Of a DNA stretch of 64,000 bases, positions 10,646-20,978 are shown piece after piece; position 1 is the stretch's first letter; each line of letters opens with the position of its first letter. Both the position numbers and the translations under genes were made by a program. The notes under the pieces are model-generated. The model was not told the origin of the DNA. It did no database searches and saw only the letters and a program-made list of their open reading frames with translations. The stretch lies in contig JNEU01000947.1 of assembly GCA_000697475.1 (NCBI GenBank), positions 1-64,000 of the forward strand. Reading direction: 5' to 3'. The DNA is from Lichtheimia corymbifera B2541. Its lineage: Eukaryota > Mucoromycota > Mucoromycetes > Mucorales > Lichtheimiaceae.

Positions 10646-12253
10646 ATTGTTACGAAGTTAGTATCATTATTGTCCCTTGGAGCAAATTGACTTTATATGA
10701 GAGATACCATTGCTGGAGAATGCATATCTTCTGAAGAATGTTAGGATTGAATAGTAGACTAAGGTTGCTACCAGATTTGACAGCACGACGACGATTTCTC
10801 AACAATGAGATTAAGAACAAGGTTGGATAAGAAAATGATACGGCGCAAGCAGCAGATAGGATCTACTACTGACATTGCCAAAATATTTCTTTGTTGTTTT
10901 TCGGGATATCTTTTATTCCATCTACGTATACTAGTAAGGAACATCAACCATCATCCATATCTTTGTTACTTTTGGAACGTGCATCTAAGCGGACAATGGG
11001 ACACATATGTGGCATGCATAACCAGCTGCTATTCACCAGGCAGGCTCTTTTGCTTTTTTGTGTTCCCGTCAAGAACTTTTTCCCTTTAACTTTTGGGTAT
11101 ATTGCATTTGCTGTTGCCATTTTAGCACGCAGTAAATAAGGCACATGAGAATGTAGCTGCTGCATCACGACCGTTGCCTTTGTTATTTACCCTAGTGGTC
11201 GTGCATAAAGTGAATTGGACCCCACATGTTCTTGGCTTTGAACACCAATCCCAAACATTACAGGTCAAGAGAATAAAGTATGTGTGTATGATGATGATGA
11301 TAGTGGTGGTAGTGATGGATGATCGGCTGAAAAGAAAACGCCACCCCGTGGTCCCACACATTTTTTGGGTGGGACAAGCTCTGCAACATGGCGAGTGCGA
11401 GGGCCCCAGTCCTGAAAAGTGATGCATTGTTGTGCTTCACCAAACCCGCTTGTCATTTTTTTCCATCTTGGTCAAAAACGTGGGTTGTGTGGAGAGGGAA
11501 AAAAAAAGAGAGAGTCAAAGAACCAGGATGGAGCTTTGTGAGAGCCTTCCCATCTTAGTGGTATTCCGATAACCTGTAACATACACAATGATAAGCTGTG
11601 TTGTTGTTGTTGTTATCCCTCGAGCCCCTTGTTCCTTTTCCTCACTAAAATACATGGCTGCATAACGTACTCATGCACACAATGGACAAAACGATGTTAT
11701 AATATCACACACGTGAGCAACCATCATGATCATACACCCACGATTTGGGAATGGGCAAGTAAACAATGGTGGGAGGTAACTTGGCGCCCTTTTTTCGATG
11801 GTGATGTATATGAGGTTGCCTAAAAGAGTTGGGCCAGATGAATCCAGAGAAGGAGGAGGTGGGGGTGAAGATAATTATATGGGGGGTGGAGAATAAAAGA
11901 AAAACGTAGATACAGTTTGAACAAGAGCCGATTGGTTCCACACACGTTGATGACAGCAGCCGACGACACGGCGACCAATGTTCAAGTCCCCCACTAAAAT
12001 ATTAGTAGTGCATAAAGCGGGGGATAGAACAACGAGTGTTCTGGGCGGGAAGGGGCCACATGATAAACCACGAAAGCTCAAGGGCACATACACAGCCGCT
12101 TATCGGTCGTCCCTTTATAGCATCCATGTGTCACCCTATGCATATGGTTTAAAACGTCGATGCCTGCGTCTAAACACTACACGCATCATCCATATAACTT
12201 ATTTGTTTCTTCCATTCTTTCTTCTTCTTACCTTTTCCTTTCTCTTTCCCCCA
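10646..12253. other. Long intergenic region, upstream of the CSL gene
   Basis: No frame in this 1.6-kb stretch shows a domain or plausible exon chain. It contains low-complexity GATGATG/GTGGTG runs near 11290-11320. A TATA-like TTTATAG lies at about 12113, some 140 bases before the chosen start of the CSL gene. The plus frame from 11978 is open and continuous with that gene; it is discussed under findings. Confidence 0.5.
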
Positions 12254-14174
12254 ATGTCTCCCGTTTCAGTGCAATCGACCATCAACACTAATATCCCATG
12301 CAAGCGCAAACACGTAGAGGAAGATACAGCATCATCTACTGGTGACAATGACAACTTGTTGTCCAGCATGTCATTGCCTGATCTCTTGTTGCTGTTGACC
12401 AACAGCGTTACGCCCACTGTTCCTATTCCTCAAGATGCCACCTCATCCACTGATACCACTACGATCTCCACTTCTCCTATCACCATCACCAATGATGTTA
12501 TTGCCGAAGAATCACCAACATCTATTTCTTGCTTTGATCAAGAAACGGCACCTCCTTCATCAATTTTGCCACCGATGCTCGGTGATGACTGGTTTCTGCT
12601 TGATAACGCCTTACCACCGGTGCATCATGAAGCACCTGAATCACCTTCTTGCTCATCGGCTTCTTCTTTTTCCGCACCATCATCATCACCCTCTATCACG
12701 CCTGTACAACAACCCATGGATATGTTTGCCACAGCCACAACTACAACCACCGAGCAGCAGCAACAACAAGAGAGCAACGAGTTCACTGTCATGATTATGA
12801 CCGGTCGTGTTGCACAAAAGAGCTATGGAACCGAGAAGCGGTGAGTGGGGTGGGCCAATCACAGAGAGAGTCGTGTGAAAAAAATCTAAAGTGGAGGAGG
12901 TGTACCTGTGTGTGTAGAAAAAAAGAGAGTTTGAGCAATCATACTCCTCTTTTTCCCCCAACACATTCAAGACAATTTGAGACTAACCTATATTTATACA
13001 ATGATCCATGTTGTATTATAGATTTCTGTGTCCACCCCCGACTACCGTTATCCTTGGGCCTTCACTTCCACTTCACACAATCCGCATCCAAGCCGATGGT
13101 GGACCACAGCAATCTGGAACACTGGAACCTGCAGCTGAAGGATACCTTCAATGCATTTCGAGACATTTGCACATTACCGAAAAACGCAAACAAATCTCGG
13201 TGGCTGTGGATGTGCCACATCTCGGAAAGTTTACCAGCAACCCAATCAAGGTTATCAGTAAGCCCAGCAAGAAACGTCAAAGCAGCATGAAGCATCTTGA
13301 ATGTAAGGATTCTAGGAACACGGTGGGATGGGGTTTGGCATTTCATAGAGCTGATTGGGATATCATTTTAGTGTGTGTGCATCATGGATCGACCATTGCT
13401 TTATTTAATCGTATCCGCTCGCAAACTGTATCAACCAAGTATCTTGGCGTGGATCCATCAACGACCAACCAATTAGACTTTGTGGCACGCCAAAGTGCAT
13501 GGGATCCCTTTTTAATCTGGGCTGTCGATGGTGATAAGGGCGGCGGTGGTAAAAAGGGTCATGGTGCATTACATTATAACCAGCGTGTGGTCCTTCAATG
13601 TGTAAAGACCGGCATGATGACTCCTGTGATGGTGATTCGTCGACGCAAAAATGACATCAAGGAACAACAACATGATGATCCCGTGTCCCAACTTCATCGT
13701 ATTGCACTTGAAGTAGCCGACCAACCTTCCCATTATCTCGCATGCATCAACGACAAGGTCATTACAAATGCTCACATGGAAGCTACCGATGACCAAGCGA
13801 TTTGGACCATTATTGGCACGGATTGCACCACCTATCGTTTCCGCACCACACCCTCCTCATTGCCCAGTGAAGTCGTAACACCCTTTCCTCAAGTACAAAG
13901 TGTCGAGCAAAATGACAATGATACAATCACTTTACATGGTCAACATCTCGGACCCCATTTGCAGGTGGCACTCGCAGATTGCATGATCCTGCAGCAAATC
14001 TCCCCAGCTACACCCAATGAAATCAAATGCCGTCTTCCCTCCTCCTCATCACTCGATACCATGGCGTCTTTGGTCGTCCAAGAAGAACAAGACGGGATGA
14101 AAAAGTGGCCCATTGCGTTGATTCGCCAGGCTGATGGTACACTTTACCGCACATCCCATTTCTGTACATTGTAA
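12254..14174 (+). CDS. CSL-family (CBF1/Su(H)/LAG-1) transcription factor
   Basis: Three exons (12254-12840, 13022-13302, 13372-14174) encode 556 residues. CSL proteins are sequence-specific DNA-binding factors recognising GTGRGAA-like sites; in fungi they act without Notch. The first 180 residues are low-complexity Ser/Thr/Pro/Gln and probably disordered. The Rel-homology N-terminal domain starts at VAQKSYGTEKRFLCPPP (about 185-202), a signature of the family. The beta-trefoil part contains FNRIRSQTVSTKYL (from about 301), WDPFLIWAV and QCVKTGMMTPVMVIRR. The C-terminal IPT/TIG-like region ends close to the stop. The second intron is 69 nt, a multiple of three, without a stop; it is called because removing it joins KHLE to LCVHHGSTIALF as the family requires. 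The ATG at 12254 follows a pyrimidine-rich leader and a TATA-like element. Confidence 0.95.
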
Positions 14175-14188
14175 AAAGAAGAACACCA

Positions 14189-14206
14189 ACACACACACAC
14201 ACACAC
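14189..14206. repeat. (AC)n microsatellite
   Basis: A short run of AC dinucleotides lies directly after the stop of the CSL gene, in its 3' flank. Confidence 0.9.
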
Positions 14207-14362
14207 GCTATCTCTCTTTTTTTCTTCGCCTTTCTATGATGGATGCTATTCCAAAGCCTTCTCTCGTTGTTGTACATAATATTCCGCTTTTTACTTCTTT
14301 TGTAAATAATACACAAACACAGTAGTAATAATACAAACAAATGGATGCTGGAAGGAGAAGGA

Positions 14363-15319
14363 TCAAATATAGTGGTAACGAGCTGCACGCCGATTGGTAT
14401 GGGTGAGTGATGTTGGGGATAAGGGCTCATCTTCATCATCTTGTACTGTTGTTGGATAAGTGCTGACTTGGCTATCAGGGCGACGCATTTGAGAAAAGGC
14501 TTGAGCGAGATAATTGTATTTCGAAAGACGTCGATCCGGCGACGCTGTTGTTGTAGTAGAAGATGATGATGCCATAGTAGAGTGGTATATAGGTGATGTT
14601 GAATTAGGCTGTTTGTGTTGACGAGATGATAGGGCAGCTGCTGTGGGTGGAGCCAAATAAGTGGGTGAGGGATGATTGTATTGCTTTACACCTTGTATTG
14701 CTGGTGATGGAGACGGTGGAGGTGGAGGTGAAGGTGTGGGAGGATGAAGACGAGGTGCTTCAATCACCATGGGAACAACACCACCACCGTTAGATGCATC
14801 ATAGTTGTTGTAAGAAGACCGAGTGCTGATCACCATGGATGGAGTAATACCTCGCCCCGGATTGAACTTTTTGCCTTGTCGCCTTTTTCGTCGCATCAAG
14901 ATAATCACCAATGCTAATCCACCAATAACGACAACTGCAGCTCCAACAATGATGCCGACTAATGCTCCTGTTCCCAGTCCATTTCCATCATTATCAGCTG
15001 TACTACTGCTTGTTAATGATGAGGATGCTTCTGCTACTGCTGTGTTGTCAAGGGATGCGGATGATGTTGGCGAGACAACCGTTACTCCATTTGAGGATAA
15101 TGATGATGACGAAGGTTCAGTGGGTGCTGCATTGATGGATGGTTGTGTTGATAATGAATGACGTGGTGGTAATGATGATGATGATCCAAAAAGACTTGAA
15201 AGGTTGACATCCGTCAAGTTGCCGGTGAAACTAGCGCTTGGTAGAATATACGTCGATCCTTCCTTTACTGGAGGAGGAGGAGGAGGAGGAAAACGTCTGT
15301 GTGTTAATCTTTGATCCAC
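14363..15319 (-). CDS. Single-pass membrane protein with Ser/Thr ectodomain (3' exon; 5' end unresolved)
   Basis: The last exon encodes about 310 residues. A proline run (PPPPPPPV) is followed by a Ser/Thr-rich segment with N-glycosylation sites (GNLT, VNLS). One strong membrane helix follows (GALVGIIVGAAVVVIGGLAL), then a basic stop-transfer MRRKRRQGKK and a long Pro/Ser-rich cytoplasmic tail. This is the layout of WSC/Mid2-like wall-stress sensors and other fungal surface receptors, but no WSC or LRR domain is visible in this exon. The ATG at 15319 may be internal: intron-like sequence lies upstream. One or more 5' exons with a signal sequence may lie between 15320 and 15830, where short hydrophobic, Cys-containing frames occur, but I could not join them with consistent phase. 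The exon itself is well supported; the complete protein is not. Confidence 0.6.
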   Translation of the reverse strand: MDQRLTHRRFPPPPPPPVKEGSTYILPSASFTGNLTDVNLSSLFGSSSSLPPRHSLSTQPSINAAPTEPSSSSLSSNGVTVVSPTSSASLDNTAVAEASSSLTSSSTADNDGNGLGTGALVGIIVGAAVVVIGGLALVIILMRRKRRQGKKFNPGRGITPSMVISTRSSYNNYDASNGGGVVPMVIEAPRLHPPTPSPPPPPSPSPAIQGVKQYNHPSPTYLAPPTAAALSSRQHKQPNSTSPIYHSTMASSSSTTTTASPDRRLSKYNYLAQAFSQMRRPDSQVSTYPTTVQDDEDEPLSPTSLTHTNRRAARYHYI

Positions 15320-17536
15320 ACGTCAAAGCAGCTGATATGGCTTACCACTCTCTATCAGAACGCACTATTGTATCCAAGGAAACATTGTATATATCAGTGG
15401 ATGAATATGGTAGAAACAAAGAGTCGAAAACAAAGAGATCAACTTACCCCAATCAAAAGGCCGATACAAAAGAAAATAGAAGGGAAGGGCGAAACCACCA
15501 ATGATATATGCATATATTAGTGTACCTGCTGTGTGCATTGCATACTTCATTACAGGTCAACTTACGAGCCAATGTAGGAGTAATGCAGATCAGCAATGGC
15601 CATGACCAGCCTGTTGACATTGTAAAGGAACGAGGAAGAGCCATATGAAAAAAAGAGTTTGGGACAGGTCGTACAAGCGTTAATTGATTTCATTCCACAT
15701 CCTAAACAAAGGCACACACAGGTAAAGTTAGCATCCATCAGGGTGCACAAAGCGCTTGCTCCCTCTGAGTAACGAACAAAAAAGGGCGAGAGAGAGAGAA
15801 CAAAGGACATTCCGATCAAGCTAGTCTCAAATAGGTCTGGTAGACAAACCTTCTGCTATGAATTTGGATCCACTTCTTGTCAATGTCATCCTATCAATAA
15901 TGCACAATAAACAACGACGACGACGATAACTGAGTATGCTGAGTGATCACATAACCCATAAATGTGGATGTCAGCAGCAACCTGATGGTGTTTGTGTGTA
16001 CGTGATGGGTGGATCTATGTGCAACATGCATGCACTAGGTTGCTAGTAAAGATTTTTTTTACCACAGCAATAACGCTTGTAATTATTACAGTGACGAGAA
16101 ATAGCCTTTGTGCGGCGATGCAGACGATCATCCCTTATTGCATATTATTGGATATACAGGGGGTATATACGCATGATTAACAATCAAGATCACCGGGCAT
16201 TTGACGTCTGCCATACGAACCAGCAACATTAAGCGAGAGAATAGAGCTGATGTGTGATGTATTCACAAGGATCAAGTGGCTCGCGTGATATACATTATAG
16301 TAATTCCATGCATCTGCTGACATGGCGGTAAATATCATCAAAGCTAAGGTTTATTATTACAATGCTCGCCAGCAGGTTTTCTTGTCAATAGAATAGGTCC
16401 GGAGTTGAGGAATCTATAATAAAGAAACGTGAATTAGGATCATCATGGTATGTATAATGGCCGTGTGTCAAAACAACAACAGCAATTGTCTAGGTGATAA
16501 TAGTCTTCTTGGTTAAACTTGACATTCATCATTAATCGCCACCAGTGATAGATAGGTTACTGCTGCGGGTCATCCAACACTTACCACAACCACTATCTTA
16601 CAATGGCCTGCTGCATCATTACTGGCTCAACAAGTAATATCATCAGCACGAATACCTATGCCCTTTTCACTACTAAAGCACCGGCATTCAATGATAAACC
16701 TTAATTATCAAAAGAAATCCAATCCAAAGCTATGCTGACAATAATCAACGTCAGCCAAGGTTAATGCATGGTATTATGTGGGGCTAAATATTCACATTTT
16801 ATTACTTGTTTTCATTCCTTGTATGCGTATACCTATATAGTGACCTTGATTGGTACCCGAACTTTAATAAATCCCCTTTCTCTCGATCCAAGCAACAACA
16901 TTACTTTGAGGGGAACCCTGAACAGCGGTATGATACAAGTTGCATTCATGCGGTTATAGTCATTGCGTGCTTTTATTTTGTTTACGACGACGATCACATG
17001 CATGATGTGCATTAAGGGATGATTCGAGGAGGAGGGGGGAATGGCAACATAGGTAGTAGTAGTAGTAATAAAGCAGTAATAGATGCAGGGAAGGGATGCT
17101 ACTAACGACTGGATCAAGCTATCATTGATCATATATTTTTCATATCCCATGGCTCCCACGACAATATATTGCCAAAGAGAAGGGGGAATAGAGCAAGTTG
17201 TTAGTGTAACCTATCATACAGCATCTTCCTTTACCAAGCACCTATTGCATTGAAACCAAGTTAACACCGATCCAGACGGGGAATTCCCTTAGATCAGCAA
17301 GCTAATTCAGGTACATGATATCATGTAAAGAGATCGATAAACATGACAAAAAGAAGCAAGGGATAAGAGTGACAAAACTTGTATACATGTTTTTTTTTCT
17401 AACACCTACGTACTCCTCGTTCTTCGTTCCCATCATCCAACAACAACATCACACTCTTGTTCTTCTTTAATTGCTCCGCCTTTTTGTACACCCCTCCCCT
17501 TTTCCCCTTTCTTTTTCTTCTTGTTCTCAACTTCAT
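15320..17536. other. Intergenic region, possibly with 5' exons of the membrane protein
   Basis: From 15320 to about 15830 the minus strand has short hydrophobic frames flanked by plausible splice sites (for example GTAAGTTG donors near 15446 and 15565), perhaps the 5' end of the membrane-protein gene. From 15830 to 17536 nothing is recognised. The last 80 bases before the kinase start are pyrimidine-rich, as in many fungal promoters. Confidence 0.45.
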
Positions 17537-19219
17537 ATGGCTCGTCCAAGCTCATCGTCTCTCGCATCACCTTCCAGCATAGTCGGTGTCCATTACAAAG
17601 TCGGTCGCAAAATTGGCGAAGGCAGCTTTGGCATCATTTACGAAGGCATGTTCTACTCCATTTTCCCCCACCCCTCAATCTCCTCAAGTGGTTGTATATA
17701 TATATATATATCCAAAAAGAGAGAGAGACACAAAGCACACATACACCAGACCAGACAATTCATTGTTTTGTTCGAAACCCTACACAGGCACCAATCTCAT
17801 TAGCAACCAACAGATCGCCATCAAGTTTGAGTCTCGAAAGTCTGAAGCACCTCAGTTGCGTGACGAATACCGTACCTACAAGATCCTTTCTGGTGTTGGT
17901 ATGTGTGTCAAGGAGATGTAGATATAAGCACGAGTTTTAACATGTGGGGTTGACTACTATAATAGATGGGATACCAGCAGCTTACTATTTTGGACAAGAT
18001 GGGATGTACAACGTATTGGTGCTTGATCTACTTGGTCCTAGTCTTGAAGATTTATTCGACATGTGCTCAAGACGCTTTAGCGTCAAGACCGTTGCCATGT
18101 TGGCACGGAGTATGGTACGTTGATCTGATGATGATGATGATGGATCGGAGAGGTTAATGGGGTGGGGGGGGGCCGTGCACGGTATATGTAATAATACGCA
18201 ACTTAGATCAGTCGAGTGCAAAGCATTCATGAACGCAATCTCATCTACCGAGATATCAAGCCGGACAATTTTCTTATCGGTCGACCGAATACAGATATTG
18301 CCAACAAGGTGTTCATGGTTGATTTTGGCATGGCAAAACAGTATCGGGATCCAAAGACAAAACAGCACATTCCTTATCGAGAACGCAAAAGCCTTTCCGG
18401 TACAGCACGATACATGAGCATCAATACCCATCTTGGACGAGGTACTTTTTCTCTTTCTTTCACACACACACACACATACCCTTTATATATAACATGTCCT
18501 GTTCTCTCTCTTGTAGAGCAATCTAGACGTGATGATCTTGAATCCCTTGGTCATGTATTTATGTACTTTTTACGAGGATCGCTTCCATGGCAAGGACTCA
18601 AGGCTGCCACCAACAAGCAAAAGTATGAAAAGATTGGTGAAAAGAAGCAAACGACCATGATCAAGGATCTGTGCTCTGGTTTCCCAGGTAAGATAACAAC
18701 AAGATCTTATCACACACACGTATCCAACTCTCACACCACAATGTCGTAACCCCGCCTTTAGAGGAGTTTGCCATCTACATGCAGTATGTCCGCAAGCTCG
18801 GTTTCGACGAGACTCCCGATTACGACTTTTTACGCGACTTGTTCACCAAGGCCCTCAACAATCTCGGTGATATCGATGATGGTGTCTATGATTGGATGTT
18901 ATTGAATGATGGAAAGGGATGGGAGGTATGTGTCACTCCTCTTATGTCGCCTTGACAACAAAACTCATTTCGATTCTTGTAGTCACGACGAAACCGACAC
19001 CATCATCATCACCATAATCATCATCAGGCTGGTGGCAACAACCATGGTCATCAAACCGATCTTGTGCGTAACTCGACGACACGTGCACGACATTCGAAGC
19101 AAGCCCAACCTCAACAACAGCTGCAGCAAGATCAAGCGTTGTACCAAGAAGCACCCCATAAACGAGGATTCTGGCGTTCTGTGATATCCTTCTTCAAGTG
19201 CTCTTCTTGCTGCAATTAG
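17537..19219 (+). CDS. Casein kinase 1, YCK-type (palmitoylated C-terminus)
   Basis: Seven exons (17537-17645, 17788-17898, 17966-18114, 18207-18441, 18517-18687, 18762-18925, 18983-19219) give 391 residues. The Ser/Thr kinase domain begins at about residue 20: glycine loop [11 protein letters not shown], catalytic YRDIKPDN with Asp139, and DFG at 162-164. CK1-specific [23 protein letters not shown] and LPWQGLKA regions follow. After the domain come a His/Asn/Gln-rich linker and the end FFKCSSCCN. The terminal cysteines after a basic/aromatic stretch match the palmitoylation signal of yeast Yck proteins (which end in a Cys pair) and predict anchoring at the plasma or vacuolar membrane. YCK kinases act in nutrient-permease endocytosis and glucose sensing. 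Intron 1 has a GC donor (AAG|GCATGT), needed to join YEG to TNLIS. All phases close without stops. Confidence 0.96.
17646..17787 (+). other. GC-AG intron in casein kinase gene, with TA microsatellite
   Basis: Donor AAG|GCATGT and acceptor CACAG. The joined product reads [13 protein letters not shown], as expected for CK1. The only in-frame GT option, near 17690, would insert about 15 residues after the glycine loop. A (TA)n run lies at about 17695-17710. Confidence 0.75.
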
Positions 19220-19663
19220 GAGGAATATAATAATAATGAAACGACAATGACACCATCCATCACTACTTGCACTTTCACAATCGCAACCACGTTCACTCAC
19301 TTCAACCACACACACACACACACACACACAATCACAATCTATACGAGTACAATCTTACACACTTATTCCTACGATCTAGTTTCCTTTTTCAATCTTTTAT
19401 AAACATGGATGCAGGGGCATGACACGCATAACAAAGAGAGCCAATTTACAAGTGATACAGTGGTTGATTGTATTAAAAGAGAAAAAGTAAACAATGCAAG
19501 GGGTTGAAGGTTGCAAAGAAAAATAAGCTCCAGGCATGAATTATATACAGTAAGGGAAAGAATGTGTGTGTGAGTAAGCTCTTGTATGCTTCCAACGATG
19601 GGTGATTATATGTGTATGGGGTAATGGTTAGTGAGGATATGTAATGCGGATTGAACAATGATT
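19220..19663. other. Convergent 3' intergenic region with (CA)n repeat
   Basis: This is the shared 3' region of the kinase and the glycosyltransferase-like gene. A (CA)n microsatellite occupies about 19307-19330. A hydrophobic minus-strand frame here reads through the end of the neighbour in another frame and is not considered coding. Confidence 0.6.
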
Positions 19664-20978
19664 CTAATAGGTGGGAGGTTGCATCAGCTGAGAAATATGT
19701 TGGGGTACTTGATCCGCATAGTATCGCCACTCTGGGTGGTTGTATAATTTGAGAGTATCACTTCTTTGCCACTTATCGTAGTCTATAGGAGAGAAAAAAA
19801 AGGTGTTAGTTATCTAGGCCACCTTTTTTTTGTTGTTGTTGTAAGCTTACCAATAGAAGAAGGATGATGCAATTTGGATTGCACTTCACGCTCGAGCAAG
19901 TTGGCGGCACATGAGACGTCACGATGGATTTGGAGGTTATAAAACTTGGCAGGCATTTGGATACAACTAAATCCTGATTTGTAAACCAGATACGAGAGAG
20001 CGGCTTGATCTTGTCGGTGGTTGGCGCGAGACGAACCAGGCGGAGCAATGCATCGTTTGTCGAGACCACATTCGTACCACGCATCAATAATGTCACTACG
20101 CACCGTAGCATTATCGGCATCAAAGCCAATGGCGGCACCATTGCAGTTGGCGTATCGTGCATATGTCTTTGGATCTTCCTTGTAATAAGCAAACATACCA
20201 GGGTGCGTCCAGCGACCCATGGTGGCAACACTGCGTGGGCTCCAAAATCCATGACGTCGTCGCACCACATGATGAATGTTTTCCAAAAAGTCAGTGGTGA
20301 CCATATTGCCGGCATCCAGCCAAATCAAAACACCACCGTAGCGTTCAGCAGCTTCATGTACGATGCCCGTTTTCCATGCATATTCGCCAGCATTGATCGC
20401 CACGTCCCAAAAGCGGGGATACTTGAAATAGTCAAATGTCACAAGGTCGTCAATCAACCCGTTTTGCTGCAGCTGATCAAGAATGGGTAGCTGTGTACGG
20501 TTCATGCCAATATTGTAAACCACCACACGAGGAAAATGCTCAACATCAGGTCGTAGGTCGTTCAAGGCATACAGGAAACTCTCAAGTGCACACAAATGGT
20601 TCGCACTAGACGCCGTCACGATCGTATATGGAAATGATTTTGGACGGTTGTTGCTGATGCTCGATTGGTCGTGCTGCTGCTGTTGATTCTCATTATTGTT
20701 GCTTTGTTCGACAACTGTTTCTTCCGGCATCGGGAAAACTGTATCATCGCATGTCACATCGGTGCAAACTAATAGCCAAATTAGCCCATGGAATTGTATA
20801 TATTGATAAGCGTTTGTTATATGTATGTACCTTGTTGCCATTGATACATGGTATCCACACCAAATGAATAAAGAAGAAAGACGCCAAGTAGCATCACCAG
20901 CAGGACAATTATCCCTGTTCTTCTACGAGCTGGTGCAGGACGTGAAGCAGCAGCAGGAGGGGTGGTGGAAAGGCCCAT
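19664..20978 (-). CDS. Type II membrane glycosyltransferase-like protein
   Basis: Three exons (20978-20831, 20768-19851, 19782-19664) encode 394 residues. A short Ala/Pro/Arg-rich N-terminus precedes a single membrane helix at about residues 21-39 (TGIIVLLVMLLGVFLLYSF), then a Gln/Asn-rich stem and a luminal domain from about residue 95. The luminal domain starts PYTIVTASSANHLCALESFL and contains VVVYNIGM and LIWLDAGNM, the last resembling the DxD-containing strand of GT-A enzymes. A C-terminal region with several conserved-looking Cys and Trp residues follows (WYECGLDKRCIAPPG, FSCIQMP). The arrangement fits a Golgi enzyme or Golgi-resident protein. I do not assign donor or acceptor. It may belong to the DUF1647-type group, but that is recollection and would need a profile search. 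Confidence 0.8.

Noticed and set aside
11978..12253. N-terminal extension of the CSL protein as the main start
   Set aside because: The segment holds a TATA-like element and a pyrimidine leader, and is not CSL-like; the ATG at 12254 is preferred.
18906..19327. Minus- and plus-strand frames over the kinase 3' exons
   Set aside because: Shadow frames caused by CAT/GAT repeats coding the His-rich linker of the kinase.
19806..20490. Frames in other phases over the glycosyltransferase gene
   Set aside because: They overlap the well-supported minus-strand exon and have no motif.
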